DNA of 64,000 nucleotides from Benincasa hispida (GCF_009727055.1 NC_052353.1:42965580-43029579), one strand, 5' to 3'; positions 25,313-36,531 are shown, counted from the stretch's first letter. A program made the numbers and translations. Notes: generated by a model not told the origin, from the sequence alone.

Positions 25313-27332
25313 TGGGGTTGATTCCCTAAATCTCGTAAGGTTCTGTAGTTTGTAAACACGTGTATGAACAAACATTTGTGATGTAATAATATGAGATATT
25401 TTCTTCACTATTGTCTATGAAATATGGGATATTTTAGTTGCATTAACCACAAACTAATAAACTAAGATCCCTGGTTATCGTTGTAACTTAAGCATATATG
25501 TGGAGACATACAAGTGGATCATACCTTGAGTGATAACCTAAATGATCTGTAGTATATGGATAAAAGAGGGAAACCTTATCTTGGTGACACTACGGATACG
25601 ACCCGCTTTGTAGAAGTTACAAGTATTGTAAAGTTCTACAGGTGGTCTAATTCTGATCATTCATGTGGAGACATGTGAGCTTGGGTATCCTATACAAAAG
25701 AGTTTTTATAAGACCAGGCCATGAAATGTTTAGTCTCGTTATATAATGCCATTGATGACAAAGACTTTCATTTCACTAGGATGACCATAGCTAACATGAC
25801 CTTAATCTTGAGTGAGTTGGGAACTTCTGCCTATGAGGGCGGTCCTTTGATTTGCATAGGGTGCGAGTGGCCAGATTATCGACTCAAACCTACCACTTTA
25901 GGGATTCGTCTGATTGGGAGCTGGAAACTCGGCTACATAAGATGGAATTCACTCCTTCCCCAAAGCAAGGGTAAGTAGATAGATTGCTTCCTTAAGGGTG
26001 ATTTCGGGGCTTGAAGAATGTGGAGCCACACATTTTCTCATGGCCCGAGAAGTGTTCACTCATAGTAGGACTATGATGTATTATTCATTAAAGAAATCAG
26101 TGGTACTTAAGGAGTTAGATGTAACTATAGGGGCAAAACAATAAATTGACCCAGTTGTACTTACGAGCGATCTGTGAAGAGTTATTCTATTGTTGATTGG
26201 TTATATCTAATGGACATAGAAATATATCTGTAGTGAGAAGAGTGCAACTATCGGTCTTTAGTGGAGTGTACAGTAAACCGATGGTGGATATTGTGATTGA
26301 AGAGTTTAGTCCATTATTCACGTACCGTTAGAGCTTCAAGCTACAGGTCCATAAGGTCCCCTTGGTATCTCAATGGATTCAAGTTGAAAATAAGTTTTTG
26401 GGTTAGTTTGAAGTGTTCAGATTAACAAGAGGGAATTTGATTATATATGATATAATTAAATTGGTTCAATTATATGTGATATAATTGATTTGATGTATTA
26501 GATACATTAATTGGAGGAATTAATATAAATATGATTTATATTAAATAAAGGAGAAAAGAACTATGGTTTACATATTACATATGATGTAATATTAAAACTA
26601 TAGGTTATAAATATAATATGATAAATTAGTTATTATATTTATTTATAATAAAAACAATTATGAGATAATTGTTAGTTGGTTATTTTCTTTTCTCCATTAA
26701 CCATGCAAGTGGGAGGTTATTTTCAATTTTAATAACTGAAGAATAAAATGAAAAGAGTTTTCATTTTTTGAAGAATCATATTATTGCATACCAGTCGATT
26801 GAGTGAAAAGAGAGCTATATGATAGCCTTTTGAGAGAGTGAACGACAAGCAAGTTAACTACACAACTGCCTTGTTTACTAAACGATCGAGTACCCTTTGT
26901 CTATACGATAGATTTTCTATTTCTCCCACTTACTCGATCATGTAACTCGATCGTATACATCCTCCTTCCCTCTACAAAATTCACACAGAGCCCACACCTC
27001 CTGGATTATCACTTCGAGAATACCAAGGTAACCTTCTGGTGGTGTCTACGTACTGTTCGAGGGACGAATGTTGTTTGTTCTTGATCGAGGAGATTGCTGA
27101 GGCGTGACATTCGTGTTGGTGAACAATCATGCTATTACATCGAGGGAACGAGAAGAATAGTTCTTCAAGGGTAAGATCTCTTGATCCTTAGTATTTTTCT
27201 TTTGTAGCATGTTGTAATTTACTCTAAGATGTATAACTGTTGTTGTATGTTTGTAAATGTTCTATTCTTTCACAATGGGCTTGGAAAGTTCTTGCTCTCA
27301 CTCATTGGTTCTCTTGAATAAGAGATCCTTCA
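25313..27332 (+). mobile_element. ~2-kb Copia LTR with PPT left and PBS right
   Basis: It starts TGTTGGGGTTGATTCCC, directly after GGACAAGTGGGAGA (polypurine tract) and the RNase H of the Copia element on its left, so it is that element's 3' LTR. It ends CCTTCA at 27332 and is followed two bases later by a tRNA-Met-like primer site, so it also acts as a 5' LTR for sequence on its right. The first 1.06 kb recurs inverted at 28815-29879. The 85-codon ORF at 25721 is LTR sequence. Confidence 0.82.
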
Positions 27333-28037
27333 ATTCGTATCAAAGCCAGGTTGTTATGATATTCCAAATCCATTGATGTATTGAATTACATTTACATTCT
27401 GGGTTTTAAGCATGTCTACATTATATTTAAATGTTAGATATATTTGTGGATGTGAGTCAATAGAGTTTCTGGGATGATTACCTCTGGTTATTACTTTCTT
27501 TTACATTTTAAAGTTAGTTGTAAGGGCCCCTGTGTTTTTGGGCATATTAACTTGCTAGTGAGTCTGTATTCAAAGAGTTTGAGTTTGTAAAAGTCACTCA
27601 TGATGAAGCTTCAAGGCATGGAGATGCAGTTTACTTCGAGGAAGAAGAAGACCAAGAGTTGGTCGGATCGTGTAGACAGGCTAAACAATCGTTTAGATTT
27701 GGCTAAACGATCAAGTAGAAAAGTTCTAACTCGATCGTGTAGCATTTACTAAATGATCATATGGCTGATGCTAAACAAACGAGTAAAATGTTTATTCAAT
27801 CGGTTTACGTTGGCTACTCGATCGTGTAAAAGATGGGGGTAAACGATCGTTGAGTATGGGGTACTCGTTGCATGGTAGGCACGCGCACTAAACAATCATG
27901 TAGGCCAACATGCTTTATCGCATAGTTGTCATCTACTCGATCGTTTAGGCAAGTGTTATACTCAGTGTGTTGCACGATCGAGTGGCCTTCATGCTTCATC
28001 ATATAGTCAAAGGTACTCGATCGTTGCTACACGATCG
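26883..28037. repeat. CGATCG motif cluster
   Basis: The palindrome CGATCG occurs nine times in 1.15 kb: starts at 26883, 26948, 27732, 27819, 27845, 27938, 27975, 28018 and 28032. It sits in two recurring contexts, ACTCGATCGT and TAAACGATCG, which are roughly the two orientations of one motif. Further one-mismatch versions (such as aaacgatca and acaatcgttta) fill the gaps, especially between 27660 and 28090. The cluster spans the LTR end and the untranslated leader. It is non-coding. Confidence 0.8.
27335..27347 (+). other. Primer-binding site, tRNA-Met type (degenerate)
   Basis: TCGTATCAAAGCC differs at two positions from TGGTATCAGAGCC, the usual plant Copia primer site complementary to initiator tRNA-Met. 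It sits just after the CCTTCA end of the 2-kb LTR. Confidence 0.7.
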
Positions 28038-28814
28038 TGGTTACTTGACTAGCTTTACTAAACGATCAAAAGAAAAAGCTATACGATCAGGGAGCGAGGC
28101 TTCGCCCAGGTAGTTCAAGACCCGGTTCGCCTGAACCGGTTTACTCGATGGTTTATGTAATCAATAGTTTTTATTTCTGGTTTTTTGGGCTAATCATTCT
28201 GGTCCATTAATTTTGGTGAATGTACATGAGATGTATCTTTAAATTATATGTCATATAGTATGCCATATAATTTTAAATCCTACCATAGGTTATGCATTTT
28301 TTCATGCATCATCTTTATATTATAAGAGTTATAATATAGTGGCTTGCATGATTAAAACATAAGAGCATGCTCATGCATCATATAATATAAGAGTTATATT
28401 TATGCATGTATTAAGCATATTCATGCATCATCTTCATATTATAAATGTTATAGTATAAGGGTGTATTGAAGCATGTATGCTTAGTTCATTACATATTATA
28501 TAAGAGTTATATATAGTAATGAATGGATATTGCATGAAGCATGACACATGGGTTAATTTATAAGAGTTATAAATACCTAGTCTAGCTTAGCAATGTGGAT
28601 GGTTTTAATTGTTTCTTTTATAAGAGTTATAATGGAAATTAGAACTAAAATAAGAAGAAAGACATGCATGCAAACTTAGGCTTGAATCATGTTTTAAAAG
28701 AGTTTTAAAATTTGATGGAGATAGACCTAAGATCACGGTTCTAATGAGATTAAAAACCTAAGTTAATCTTTTAATTAGTTTAATAGGATTAAATTGACTA
28801 ATAACAATTGAGAA
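27348..28814 (+). other. Retroelement leader without recognisable gag
   Basis: Sequence downstream of the primer site. It contains most of the CGATCG cluster and the hairpin array, and no gag homology. A short frame near 27620 (MQFTSRKKKTKSWSD) cannot be assigned. The leader ends where the LTR sequence resumes in inverted orientation near 28815, so the body of this element has been lost. Confidence 0.5.
28290..28712. repeat. Array of seven hairpins with a shared spacer
   Basis: Seven inverted repeats with 3-base spacers are centred near 28327, 28392, 28446, 28505, 28565, 28625 and 28701. Six share the spacer GAG and one has ATG. Arms include TATATTATAA, AATATAA, TATATAA, ATTTATAA, TTATAA and TTTTAAAA, each matched by its own reverse complement. 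Spacing is 54-76 bases, mostly about 60. The first units also share 'catgcatcat' upstream. The array lies in the leader downstream of the primer site at 27335. No protein is encoded. Confidence 0.82.
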
Positions 28815-29879
28815 AGTGCTACCAAGATGATCTTATGGACCTATAGCTTGAAGCTCCAACGGTACGTGAATAACTAACTAAAATCTTTAATCACGATATC
28901 CACCATCCGTTAACTGTCAAGCACTCCACTAAAGACTGACATCTGCACTCTTCTCACTACAGATATATTTTTTTGTCCATTGGATATAACCAATCAATAG
29001 TATGATAACCCTTCATAGATCGCTCGTAAGTACAGCTGGACCAATTTACCATTTTTCCCTTGTAGTTACATCTAACTCCTTAAGTACCACTAATTCCTCT
29101 AATGAATAATACATCATAGTCCTACTATGAGTGAACACTTCTCGGGCCATGAGAAAGTGTGTGGCGCTACATTGTTCAAGTCCCAGAATCAGCTCTTAAG
29201 GGAGCAATCTATCTACTTACCCCTACTTCAGCAAATGAGTGAATTCCATCTTGTGTAGCTGAGTTCCCAGCTCCCAATCAGATGAATCCCTAAAGTGGTA
29301 GGTTTGAGTCGGCAATCTGGCCACTCGCACCTTATGCAAATCAAAGGACCGCCCTCATAGGTAGGAGTTCCCAACTCACTCAAGATTAAGGTCATGTTAC
29401 CTATGGTCATCCTAGTGAAATGAAAGTTTCCATCATGAATGGTGTTATATAACGAGACTAGACATTTCGTGGTCCGGTCTTATACAAACTCCTTTGTATA
29501 GGATACCCCCACTCACATTTCTCCACATGAATGATTAGAATTAGACCACCTGTAGAACTTTACAACACTCTAATATCTACAAAATGGGTCGTATCTGTAG
29601 TGTCACCAGGATAAGGTTTCCCTCCTTTATCCATATACTATAAACCATTTAAGTTATCACTTAAGGCATGATCCACTTGTATGTCTCCACGTACATGCTT
29701 AAGTTACAACGATAACCAGAGATCTTAGTTTATTGGTTTATGGTTAATGCAACTAAAATATCCCATATTTTATAGACAATAGTGAAGAAAATATCTCATA
29801 TTATACATCAAAAATGTTTTTTCATACACGTGTTTACAAACTATAGGACCCTATGAGATTTAGCACATCAACCCCAACA
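28815..29879 (-). mobile_element. Partial inverted copy of the 25.3-kb LTR
   Basis: Read on the minus strand from 29879 (TGTTGGGGTTGATGTGC), this follows 25313-26375 closely, including the 'gtttgtaaacacgtgtatg', 'caagtggatcat' and 'aggtcc' landmarks. It stops near 28815 at the 'gtccataagatc' region. With the forward LTR it forms an inverted pair with arms of about 1.06 kb separated by about 2.4 kb. Confidence 0.85.
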
Positions 29880-30260
29880 GGTGATGGAGATGATGTTAAA
29901 GAGGGTGGTAATGTATTTGAAGAGAATGATGATGCTAAGTCAATCTTGAAGCACCGCTAATTGGCATTAAATCTGGACACGTTGAAATGTCTTTGACTGA
30001 GATGCCGATTATTGTGACAGATCAGATGTTCAGTAAAGACATGTCAATATTGAGCTTGGTCAGATATACCTTTCAAAGGTAGATCTCGCATATGCATTAT
30101 CGCTCTTTTCCATGTGTCAGAACTTTGAAACTGTGGTCGTAAATCCATTAAGTCCTTATTGACTATGAAATGTAAGTATGGTAACTGTGGTAGGAAAGCT
30201 AGGGCTTGAATGCAGAAGGATTCCTCTTTATGGTATCAGATCTAAATAGAATTCCAGATG
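29880..30260 (+). pseudogene. Possible MULE DNA-binding region relic
   Basis: Just after the inverted LTR, translation gives GDGDDVKEGGNVFEENDD, then, after a frame change, GIKSGHVEMSLTEMPIIVTDQMF. Near 30160 comes MKCKYGNCGRKARA, which resembles the C-x4-C core of the Mutator transposase DNA-binding domain. An acidic stretch before such a domain is usual in these proteins. Stops and shifts are frequent. The assignment is tentative. Confidence 0.3.
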
Positions 30261-31349
30261 TAGTAGACAAAAGAAATGGTAGCTCAATCTGTTTCAAAAA
30301 CATAAATTCATTAGTTCAAGTATCTGTTTCAGTTCGTTTAAAAAAACACCCCATCGGTTGTAACAATGAAAATACTTAGCAAGATGGTGGAGAAAACCTA
30401 GAAATGGATTCTAAACAAAGTACCTTTCGAAACAAATGAAGGTACTTGTGTAGAATCCAACGCACGAACAGAGGTTCTACCAAACCATCGAAGATTAAGT
30501 CAAAATTGAGGGAGTTTTTACAGAGCGAGAGGGAATTTTGTGAGAGGAAATGGGATTTTATGAGAAATGTTGGGATCAGTGGTTTTTTTAGAGAAATTTA
30601 ACCGTTTGAGCCAAGGTTTATGAAACGACGCTTTGGGGACTTATGGGAAGAATTTGAAGAGTCAATCTTGGGCCCTCACACTTTCGGGAAGAAGATGAAG
30701 AATGAAGAATGAATTATTTGTATGGAGGTATATTAAATTTTTCACATTGTAGGACCCTCTACTAAAATCTAAAAAGGTCAACGGGAGGTTAGAAAAAGAA
30801 GTTTTTAAAAAATAGGGTACTTTTATCATCTCATTACAAAATACAAGTTTCCCTATAAATTATTTAAAAACATAACCCGTAACTTTAGGCAAAGATAGAA
30901 TAACCTTTAGAAATAGAAAAAGGGAAAAAAGGAGATTGGAATAACCTTAGAAAAAGAAAAAGAAAGAGAAAGAGAAAGAGAAAGAGAGATATTAGAATAT
31001 GATAATTTTTTTTTCTTTTTTCTTTTTTTTTTTTTTTTGAGACCTAGTGATCGTCAAGGTCCGAAATATTGGAAATATCGAGGTCCCTATTTTATGGAAA
31101 TATTGATATCAATGAATATTGATATTGATGGAAATTTCGGGAAACATTGCGAAAATTGATGAAAATTCTTATAATTACTTTGATTGTGACCTAATTAGAC
31201 TATATTTGACCATTTTTAATCATCATTTTTATAAAGTAAGACAATATTTAGAGTTATTATGTATATTTATGTAAATGTTGATGCAAGAGCAAAAATCTAA
31301 AAAAGAAATGAAAAATAATATCAAATTTTATTTTATTTTATTCCAAGGC

Positions 31350-31720
31350 ATTTTCTTGGAAATGGAAACTTTGAATGGTAAAAGAAGCAAAACTCACATC
31401 AAGTCAATTTTAAAGTGAAATGATGTGAAAATTGAATGAAAAAAAATTAAATGAAATTAAAATAAATTTATATTATTTTTATCAATTTTTGTTTCTTAGA
31501 AATGAAAGCATTAGATAGTAAAAAATAAAAATAAAAACTTACATCAATCTAATTTTGAGGTGTAATAATGTGAAAAATAAGTAGAAAAATGTTTGAATGA
31601 AATTAAAAATAAATATATGTTATTATTTTTCTCAATTTTGGTTCTTGAAAATGAAGGCTTTGGATAGTAAAAAATAAAACTTACATCAATTTAATTTTGA
31701 GATAAAATTATATATTAAAA
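31350..31720. repeat. Tandem repeat, ~143-bp unit, about 2.5 copies
   Basis: The words 'acatcaa(g)t(c)taattttgag(g/a)' recur near 31397, 31541 and 31682. Each is preceded by a 'gaaatgaaagc(a/t)ttagatagtaaaa'-like segment, giving units of about 144 and 141 bases. Between them are 'atgtgaaaa' and 'ttttctcaattt(t)' words. Copies are diverged. Confidence 0.75.
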
Positions 31721-32172
31721 TTATATAATTTTGTGTAATTAAGACAAGTCCGGAAACCTTAAAAAACTTCAATTCAGTCTAATTGCTAAAAGAAAAACAA
31801 AAATTCCATAAAAATTCTCGAAAATTTCCAGGAAAATCGAAATTCCTCCGCACTGAAATTTGGCGGGGGTCGAAATCGACCGAAAATATGTGCCAGTGGA
31901 TATTTTATTGGGCCGGACGACTTTGCTTCATACTTATTTATTATTATGTTTATTGGTTTGACAAAATGCACATGGATGGCGTAAAGAAACAAATCGAGGC
32001 AAACAATTTTTATATTCCAATTTGGAAATTTTCAATCGCTGTCATGTCACTTGTCATATTCATTTTATATTTTTTTGGATTCTCGCAAATTTAGAAATTA
32101 TATAATGATAAAAATAGGGTTAGGGTAAACAATTTCTGAGAATAAGTATTTTGGAAAACTATTGACAAAAAT

Positions 32173-32239
32173 AGAGTAATAGAATCGTGTACTGGGTACA
32201 CGATTTTCATGTGACATACTCGTGTACCCGGTACACGAG
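32173..32239. repeat. Paired palindromes of the GTGTACC type
   Basis: TCGTGTACTGGGTACACGA (about 32173) has 8-base arms around TGG. CTCGTGTACCCGGTACACGAG (about 32219) has 10-base arms around one central base. The two are related in sequence and about 45 bases apart. No gene context is evident. Confidence 0.75.
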
Positions 32240-32498
32240 TACCGTTTAATCCAGTCAACACCACGTTGGTTGATTGGTTGACCGATCAAGTAAACTCGTC
32301 CACGATTTGCTTATATTTTTTTTTCTTTTTTTCTTTTTTTAAAGTTTGTTGACTATTTTTTTAATTGTTAAACTTAATTCCTTCATTATTAAACTTAATT
32401 ATATATTTAATCTACAATGAAAATATCTTGCACTCATATTAAAAAAAAAATACCATGATATTAAAGAATATTTACAATTAGTTCTTTAATTTACAATC

Positions 32499-34178
32499 CT
32501 AGTCCTTACCCCTCATGGGGTTGTCTTCGTGTCCCTCTAAATTAGGTTCACCCTATTGTCGCTATCGTCTACGACGAATACGTCTTTGATCGGTGTCAGC
32601 AACATTGAGTCGTCTTGTTTGTTGAATAATATCTTCTATGACACATTGAACCCAATTCTGGTAAGTTGTTCTACACTGAATATTGTTAAAATCATCGATA
32701 AAATTATTTTGTACGATAAAAAAATAAATATTAAACAATATTCATATTATATATATGAGAAATGTCTGATTTTAAATCTCTTACCATGTAGTAATAGTAA
32801 GCGCCGTCAGGTCTGATAAATCGCCTCGTGATCGAATTGTACAAGGGAAAGTAGTCATCTGATGTAGTTGGCCTATTTGTTAATTCTCCCTATGCAATCA
32901 TGTCGTCCATGCCAGTAGGATAAATATTCCGCATGGATTCGACACCAGTCTTGGTCGTGCTTACTTTTTAAATTGATCTGGTGTCGTATTGGGAGTGTAT
33001 AGGACAACGAAATGTATCGTTTGTTGCAGAACGAACTGTCTCAGCACACGATCTGGATGATGCCACTCTATTATATGGAAGCATATAAGAGGGCAAACGG
33101 TCAACCAGATGTCTTCACGATCACGACAATAATCAGGTAAGGATGACCAAATCTATGTGTATGACGTCCAAATAATCTGACAAAAAAAAAAGTATACATA
33201 TAAAATGTTTTAAATATTCATTTATATACATATTTACTACTTGATTGTGCATCAACACGTCGAATATTTTTCTATACACGAACAAAATATTTGCTGACTA
33301 TTCAAAGACAGCTAATACACCACTCCATCTAAAATTATAAAAAGTACAATTAATTTATATTATTACATAAAATGGTAACGAAATAAATATATAAATGAAA
33401 TAATACCTAGCACTAACTGGACGATGATCTGGGGCCTGTAGTTGGACTTGTGGTGCTATAATTGGAAATCGATCATAAGCCCATACTTGTAATAGTATCA
33501 GTGGCCCCGCTATTTCCAACGCTTGTGCATTGAAAGCCTGACAAAGTTCTCTATACGACCATGCAAGACATGTACCACCCCACGAGTACGTACCAGCGTG
33601 CTCGAAATCAGATATTAATGGGAGGAACATGAGATGCACCGGAGTATTTGACTTGTCAGCAAATAAAAATCCTCCAATAAACTGCAAGATGTATGCTCAT
33701 GCATACCTACGTACGCTGATGTCGTAGGCATCGGGAGGTAATTCTTGAAACTGGGATGCCAACCATCCTCTAGTAGAACGCCTAAGAGCTCTTCACAAAC
33801 GTTCTTCCAGTCATACTGTAGTAAACCTGTCAATGGTTGCCCGTCCACTCGTAACCCAAATTGTATGGTAATATCCTGCAGCGTAATCATACATTTCCCA
33901 CAAGGTAGGTGAAATGTGTGGGTCTCTGGTCTCCAGCGTTCAACTAGAGTAGTAATAAGGTGTCAATCAAGCTGGATGAAACCAATTTGTGCAACCCCAA
34001 GAAAACCTACCTGCTGAACATATGGAATAATGCGGTGATCAAATGGGATAGTATGTTGTGCAGTCACCTCCCTTCTCCGACAACTCAACACTACAGTGGA
34101 AGAACTATCCCATACTGTCTGTGAACGATGCATATTTTGTTGGTACAATTGTACAGGATTAGAAGGACCAGACTCCAT
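32499..34178 (-). pseudogene. Plant mobile domain (PMD, MAIN-like) pseudogene
   Basis: The ATG at 34178 (MESGPSNPVQLYQQNMHRS) opens a protein matching the PMD family, often annotated as serine/threonine phosphatase 7 long-form homologues. Family blocks in order: [16 protein letters not shown] and [22 protein letters not shown] (33930-33830), [18 protein letters not shown] and [20 protein letters not shown] (33770-33620), YSWGGTCLAWSYRELCQAF (33580), then after an intron LTVCPLICFHIIEWHHPDRV (33110-33050), and a last exon near 32660-32499 with NPMRGKD and TAG. Lesions are a TGA at 33963 where W is expected in LDW, a frame change near 33780, a TGA near 33700 in the RYA-AYIL block, and stops near the C-terminus. 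It sits next to a MULE relic on the same strand, an association known for PMD genes. Confidence 0.85.
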
Positions 34179-34297
34179 TACCTAAAAAGTTCAAATTACA
34201 TTACATAATAAAATTCATGACATAAAAGATACATAAAAAGTACATAAAAAAATACAATTACATAAAATAATTTTATTACATAAATTCATTATAAATA

Positions 34298-34650
34298 CAT
34301 AAAGAATACAAGTACATAAAATATACAATTACATAAAAATTATAAGTACATAAAGAATACAAGTACATAAAATATACAATTACATGAAAAATATAAATAC
34401 ATAAAGAATACAAATACATGAAATATACAATTACATGAAAAATATAAATACATAAAGAATACAANAAATATACAATTACATGAAAAATATAAATACATAA
34501 AGAATACAAATACATGAAATATACAATTACATGAAAAATATAAATACATAAAGAATACAAATATATGAAATATACAATTACATCAAAAAAATATAAATAC
34601 ATAAAGAATACAGGTATATAAAATATACAAGTAAAAAAAAATACACCTAA
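34298..34650. repeat. 51-bp AT-rich minisatellite with one N
   Basis: About seven units of roughly 51 bases, each containing 'acataaagaatacaa' then 'atatacaattacat'. Because 51 is a multiple of three, the minus strand shows a fake 140-codon repetitive ORF. A single N at 34465 sits in a shortened unit, indicating an unresolved assembly join. Confidence 0.9.
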
Positions 34651-34975
34651 TGACCCGAAGACGACGAAGCACCCAGTGTATGGTGTGGACAAGTGCATCT
34701 GTTATGTCCTTCTCTTTTGCAAATTGTACATCGCACTTTTTGGCTTGCTTCTTTCCAATCCATTTCATTATGAATGCGCGTACTTTTTGGCGGACATTGT
34801 TCTCTTAATAAGTCCGCATTTAGACGAACTTCTGCAAATGATAATTCTGGCCAATAATCTGGGTGTTGAATTGGATGGAAGCGGCCTTCATAACAACGCT
34901 TGAAATTGGACAATTTGTAGAATTCATCAATAAGTGGTAGATATGTCATACACATATAATTACAAGCTTAAAACA
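34647..34975 (-). pseudogene. MULE transposase C-terminal relic
   Basis: The minus strand encodes YLPLIDEFYKLSNFKRCYEG, FHPIQHPDYWPE, and a final zinc knuckle CTICKREGHNRCTCPHH followed by TLGASSSSGH and a stop at 34647. This is the arrangement found after the SWIM domain at the end of plant Mutator-like transposases. The catalytic part is not seen upstream (34976-36180). Its position just before the PMD pseudogene on the same strand suggests both belonged to one transposon. Confidence 0.72.
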
Positions 34976-36180
34976 TCCAACTACGAGCAGGTTCCTGCAT
35001 TTTTCTTAATGGCCGCATACTCTTGATCTCATCTGCTCAGACCTTCCCCACCCCCAAATTTAGAGATGTGCAAGGGCCTCATTGCGTTGTTTGGACAGAA
35101 TAGACCAACACTTAGACAAAATTTCAAAAAGAAGGTTTGAGCAGAATTTTGAAGGGTAAAAGGTAAAGTGTTGCTAAGCTACGAATTAACTAAGTGTTAG
35201 TCAGACATTACAAAGTGTGGGAAATGTTTCTAAGTGTAAGCATATAATACATCATGGTAGCGCAATGAAGAATGCAAAAATAAAAGATTAAGAATATCGC
35301 AAAGTTGACAAAGGATGATAAAGAAGAGGCATAGGCATATAAAGAGAATATGTACTCAATTGTTTTGAAAATTAACTAAGTATACAAATAATTACAACTA
35401 ACGCAATACAAAAATTTTGCCTGTACAAAGAATCAAAGAATTTAGCTAAACATAGAAAAATAATGAATTGAAATTATCTTTGAATTTGATTCAGACAGGT
35501 GCAAGATTGAAAATTAACACCGCACTTCCATTAACGCAAATACATTTTTGTTGAGGACAGACAACAACGCATATATTCCTGCAACACACCCTCTAACTCA
35601 ACGCATTTTTGGAGAATCGGGCGCACGGTATTTCTACCAGCACAACACTACCTCAACATAGTGCATTTTTGCTAAGGACGGGCAAAGAACACATATGCGC
35701 GCAACACACCCCTCAACGCAATACATTTGGGTGTAATGGACGCAAAGTGTATCTGTTATCATGAAATGAACCCATCATCGCGTTACATACCATTTTTTTT
35801 TCTTTTTAATTCATCAATAACGCTAGTCGAAAAGACTTTGCGGTGTTCAATGTTTCATCCAGTCATTAACAAAAATTTAATAGCAGCGCTACTAATATAA
35901 ACAACTTAAAAAAATTAAACATGACATGGAAATACACAATTGAATTAAATTGAAGGTAAATATAGAAAGCATTAAAGGCTAAGTCTAATAATCAGTAAAT
36001 AGCGCAATTTAGAAAGCAGTAAATGAAAGCTATAAAGAAAGCGATTAAACATAAAGATAGGCATGTTAATTGGAAGAAGTTTTCAGAATTACAGCAATTG
36101 CATCCCCCGCAAGCGGTTAATCCTGCTTGCCTAAGTCAATGGTATCCATGCATCGATCCACGTCGCCTCCATAGTAAGTC
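34976..36180. other. Non-coding, probable 3' region of Athila-type element
   Basis: No gene is recognised. A 117-bp tandem duplication (about 35545-35780) with words such as 'catttttg(t/c)t(g/a)aggac' and 'caacacacc' is present. The CGCA-rich character resembles the Athila LTR at 4281-5942, and the next feature on the minus strand is an Athila-type integrase tail, so this may be its 3' untranslated region or LTR. Confidence 0.4.
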
Positions 36181-36185
36181 TTAAT

Positions 36186-36531
36186 CTATTGACCATTGAC
36201 TTTAAATGCATTGTTTCCATCTTCAGTTGTCAGTTCCACCGCGCCGTGGGGAAAGATTGTCTTGATTCGGAATGGCTCAGACCAGCTGGACTTCAATGTC
36301 CTTGGAAACAATCGCAAACGTGCGTTAAACAATAATACCTGTTGACCTTCAACGAATGTCCGGTTGTTTATGCGGTCGTCATGCCATTTCTTAGTTCTTT
36401 CCTTATAGATCTTGGAATTTTCGTAGGCGTCCCTTCGCCATTCGACCAGCTGGTTCAGTTGCAGCTTCCGGACTTTCCTCGCACTTGCTAAATCAAACTT
36501 CAGCTTCTTGCATGCCCACATCGCCTTATGT
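36186..36531 (-). pseudogene. Athila-type integrase C-terminal fragment
   Basis: The minus strand reads KAMWACKKLKFDLASARKVR, LNQLVEWRRDAYENSKIYKERTK, WHDDRINNRTFVEGQQVLLF, and ends NNAFKVNGQ with a stop. This is the C-terminal part of Athila-type integrase. It is open for about 115 codons but its 5' side is cut exactly at an adapter sequence (36532-36569), so the true upstream sequence is unknown. Confidence 0.85.

Larger units (their letters stand above)
30261..32498. other. Non-coding AT-rich stretch with simple repeats
   Basis: No gene is recognised. The stretch contains a GA-rich microsatellite at 30951-30989 followed by a T run at 31010-31037, a threefold tandem repeat at about 31350-31720, and two palindromes at 32173-32191 and 32219-32239. 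The 103-codon plus-strand ORF at 31783-32094 has no recognisable domain and lies in repeat-like sequence. Confidence 0.5.

Noticed and set aside
28290..28712. CRISPR-like array (regular spacing of short repeats)
   Set aside because: The repeats are AT-rich hairpins with variable arms, spacers are not unique blocks, no cas genes are present, and the DNA is plant nuclear.
31783..32094. 103-codon ORF with a hydrophobic end
   Set aside because: It lies in AT-rich repeat-like sequence. Composition alone explains the apparent membrane segment, and no family is recognised.
34276..34698. 140-codon repetitive hydrophobic ORF (minus)
   Set aside because: It is produced by a 51-bp minisatellite whose unit is a multiple of three, and it contains an N.
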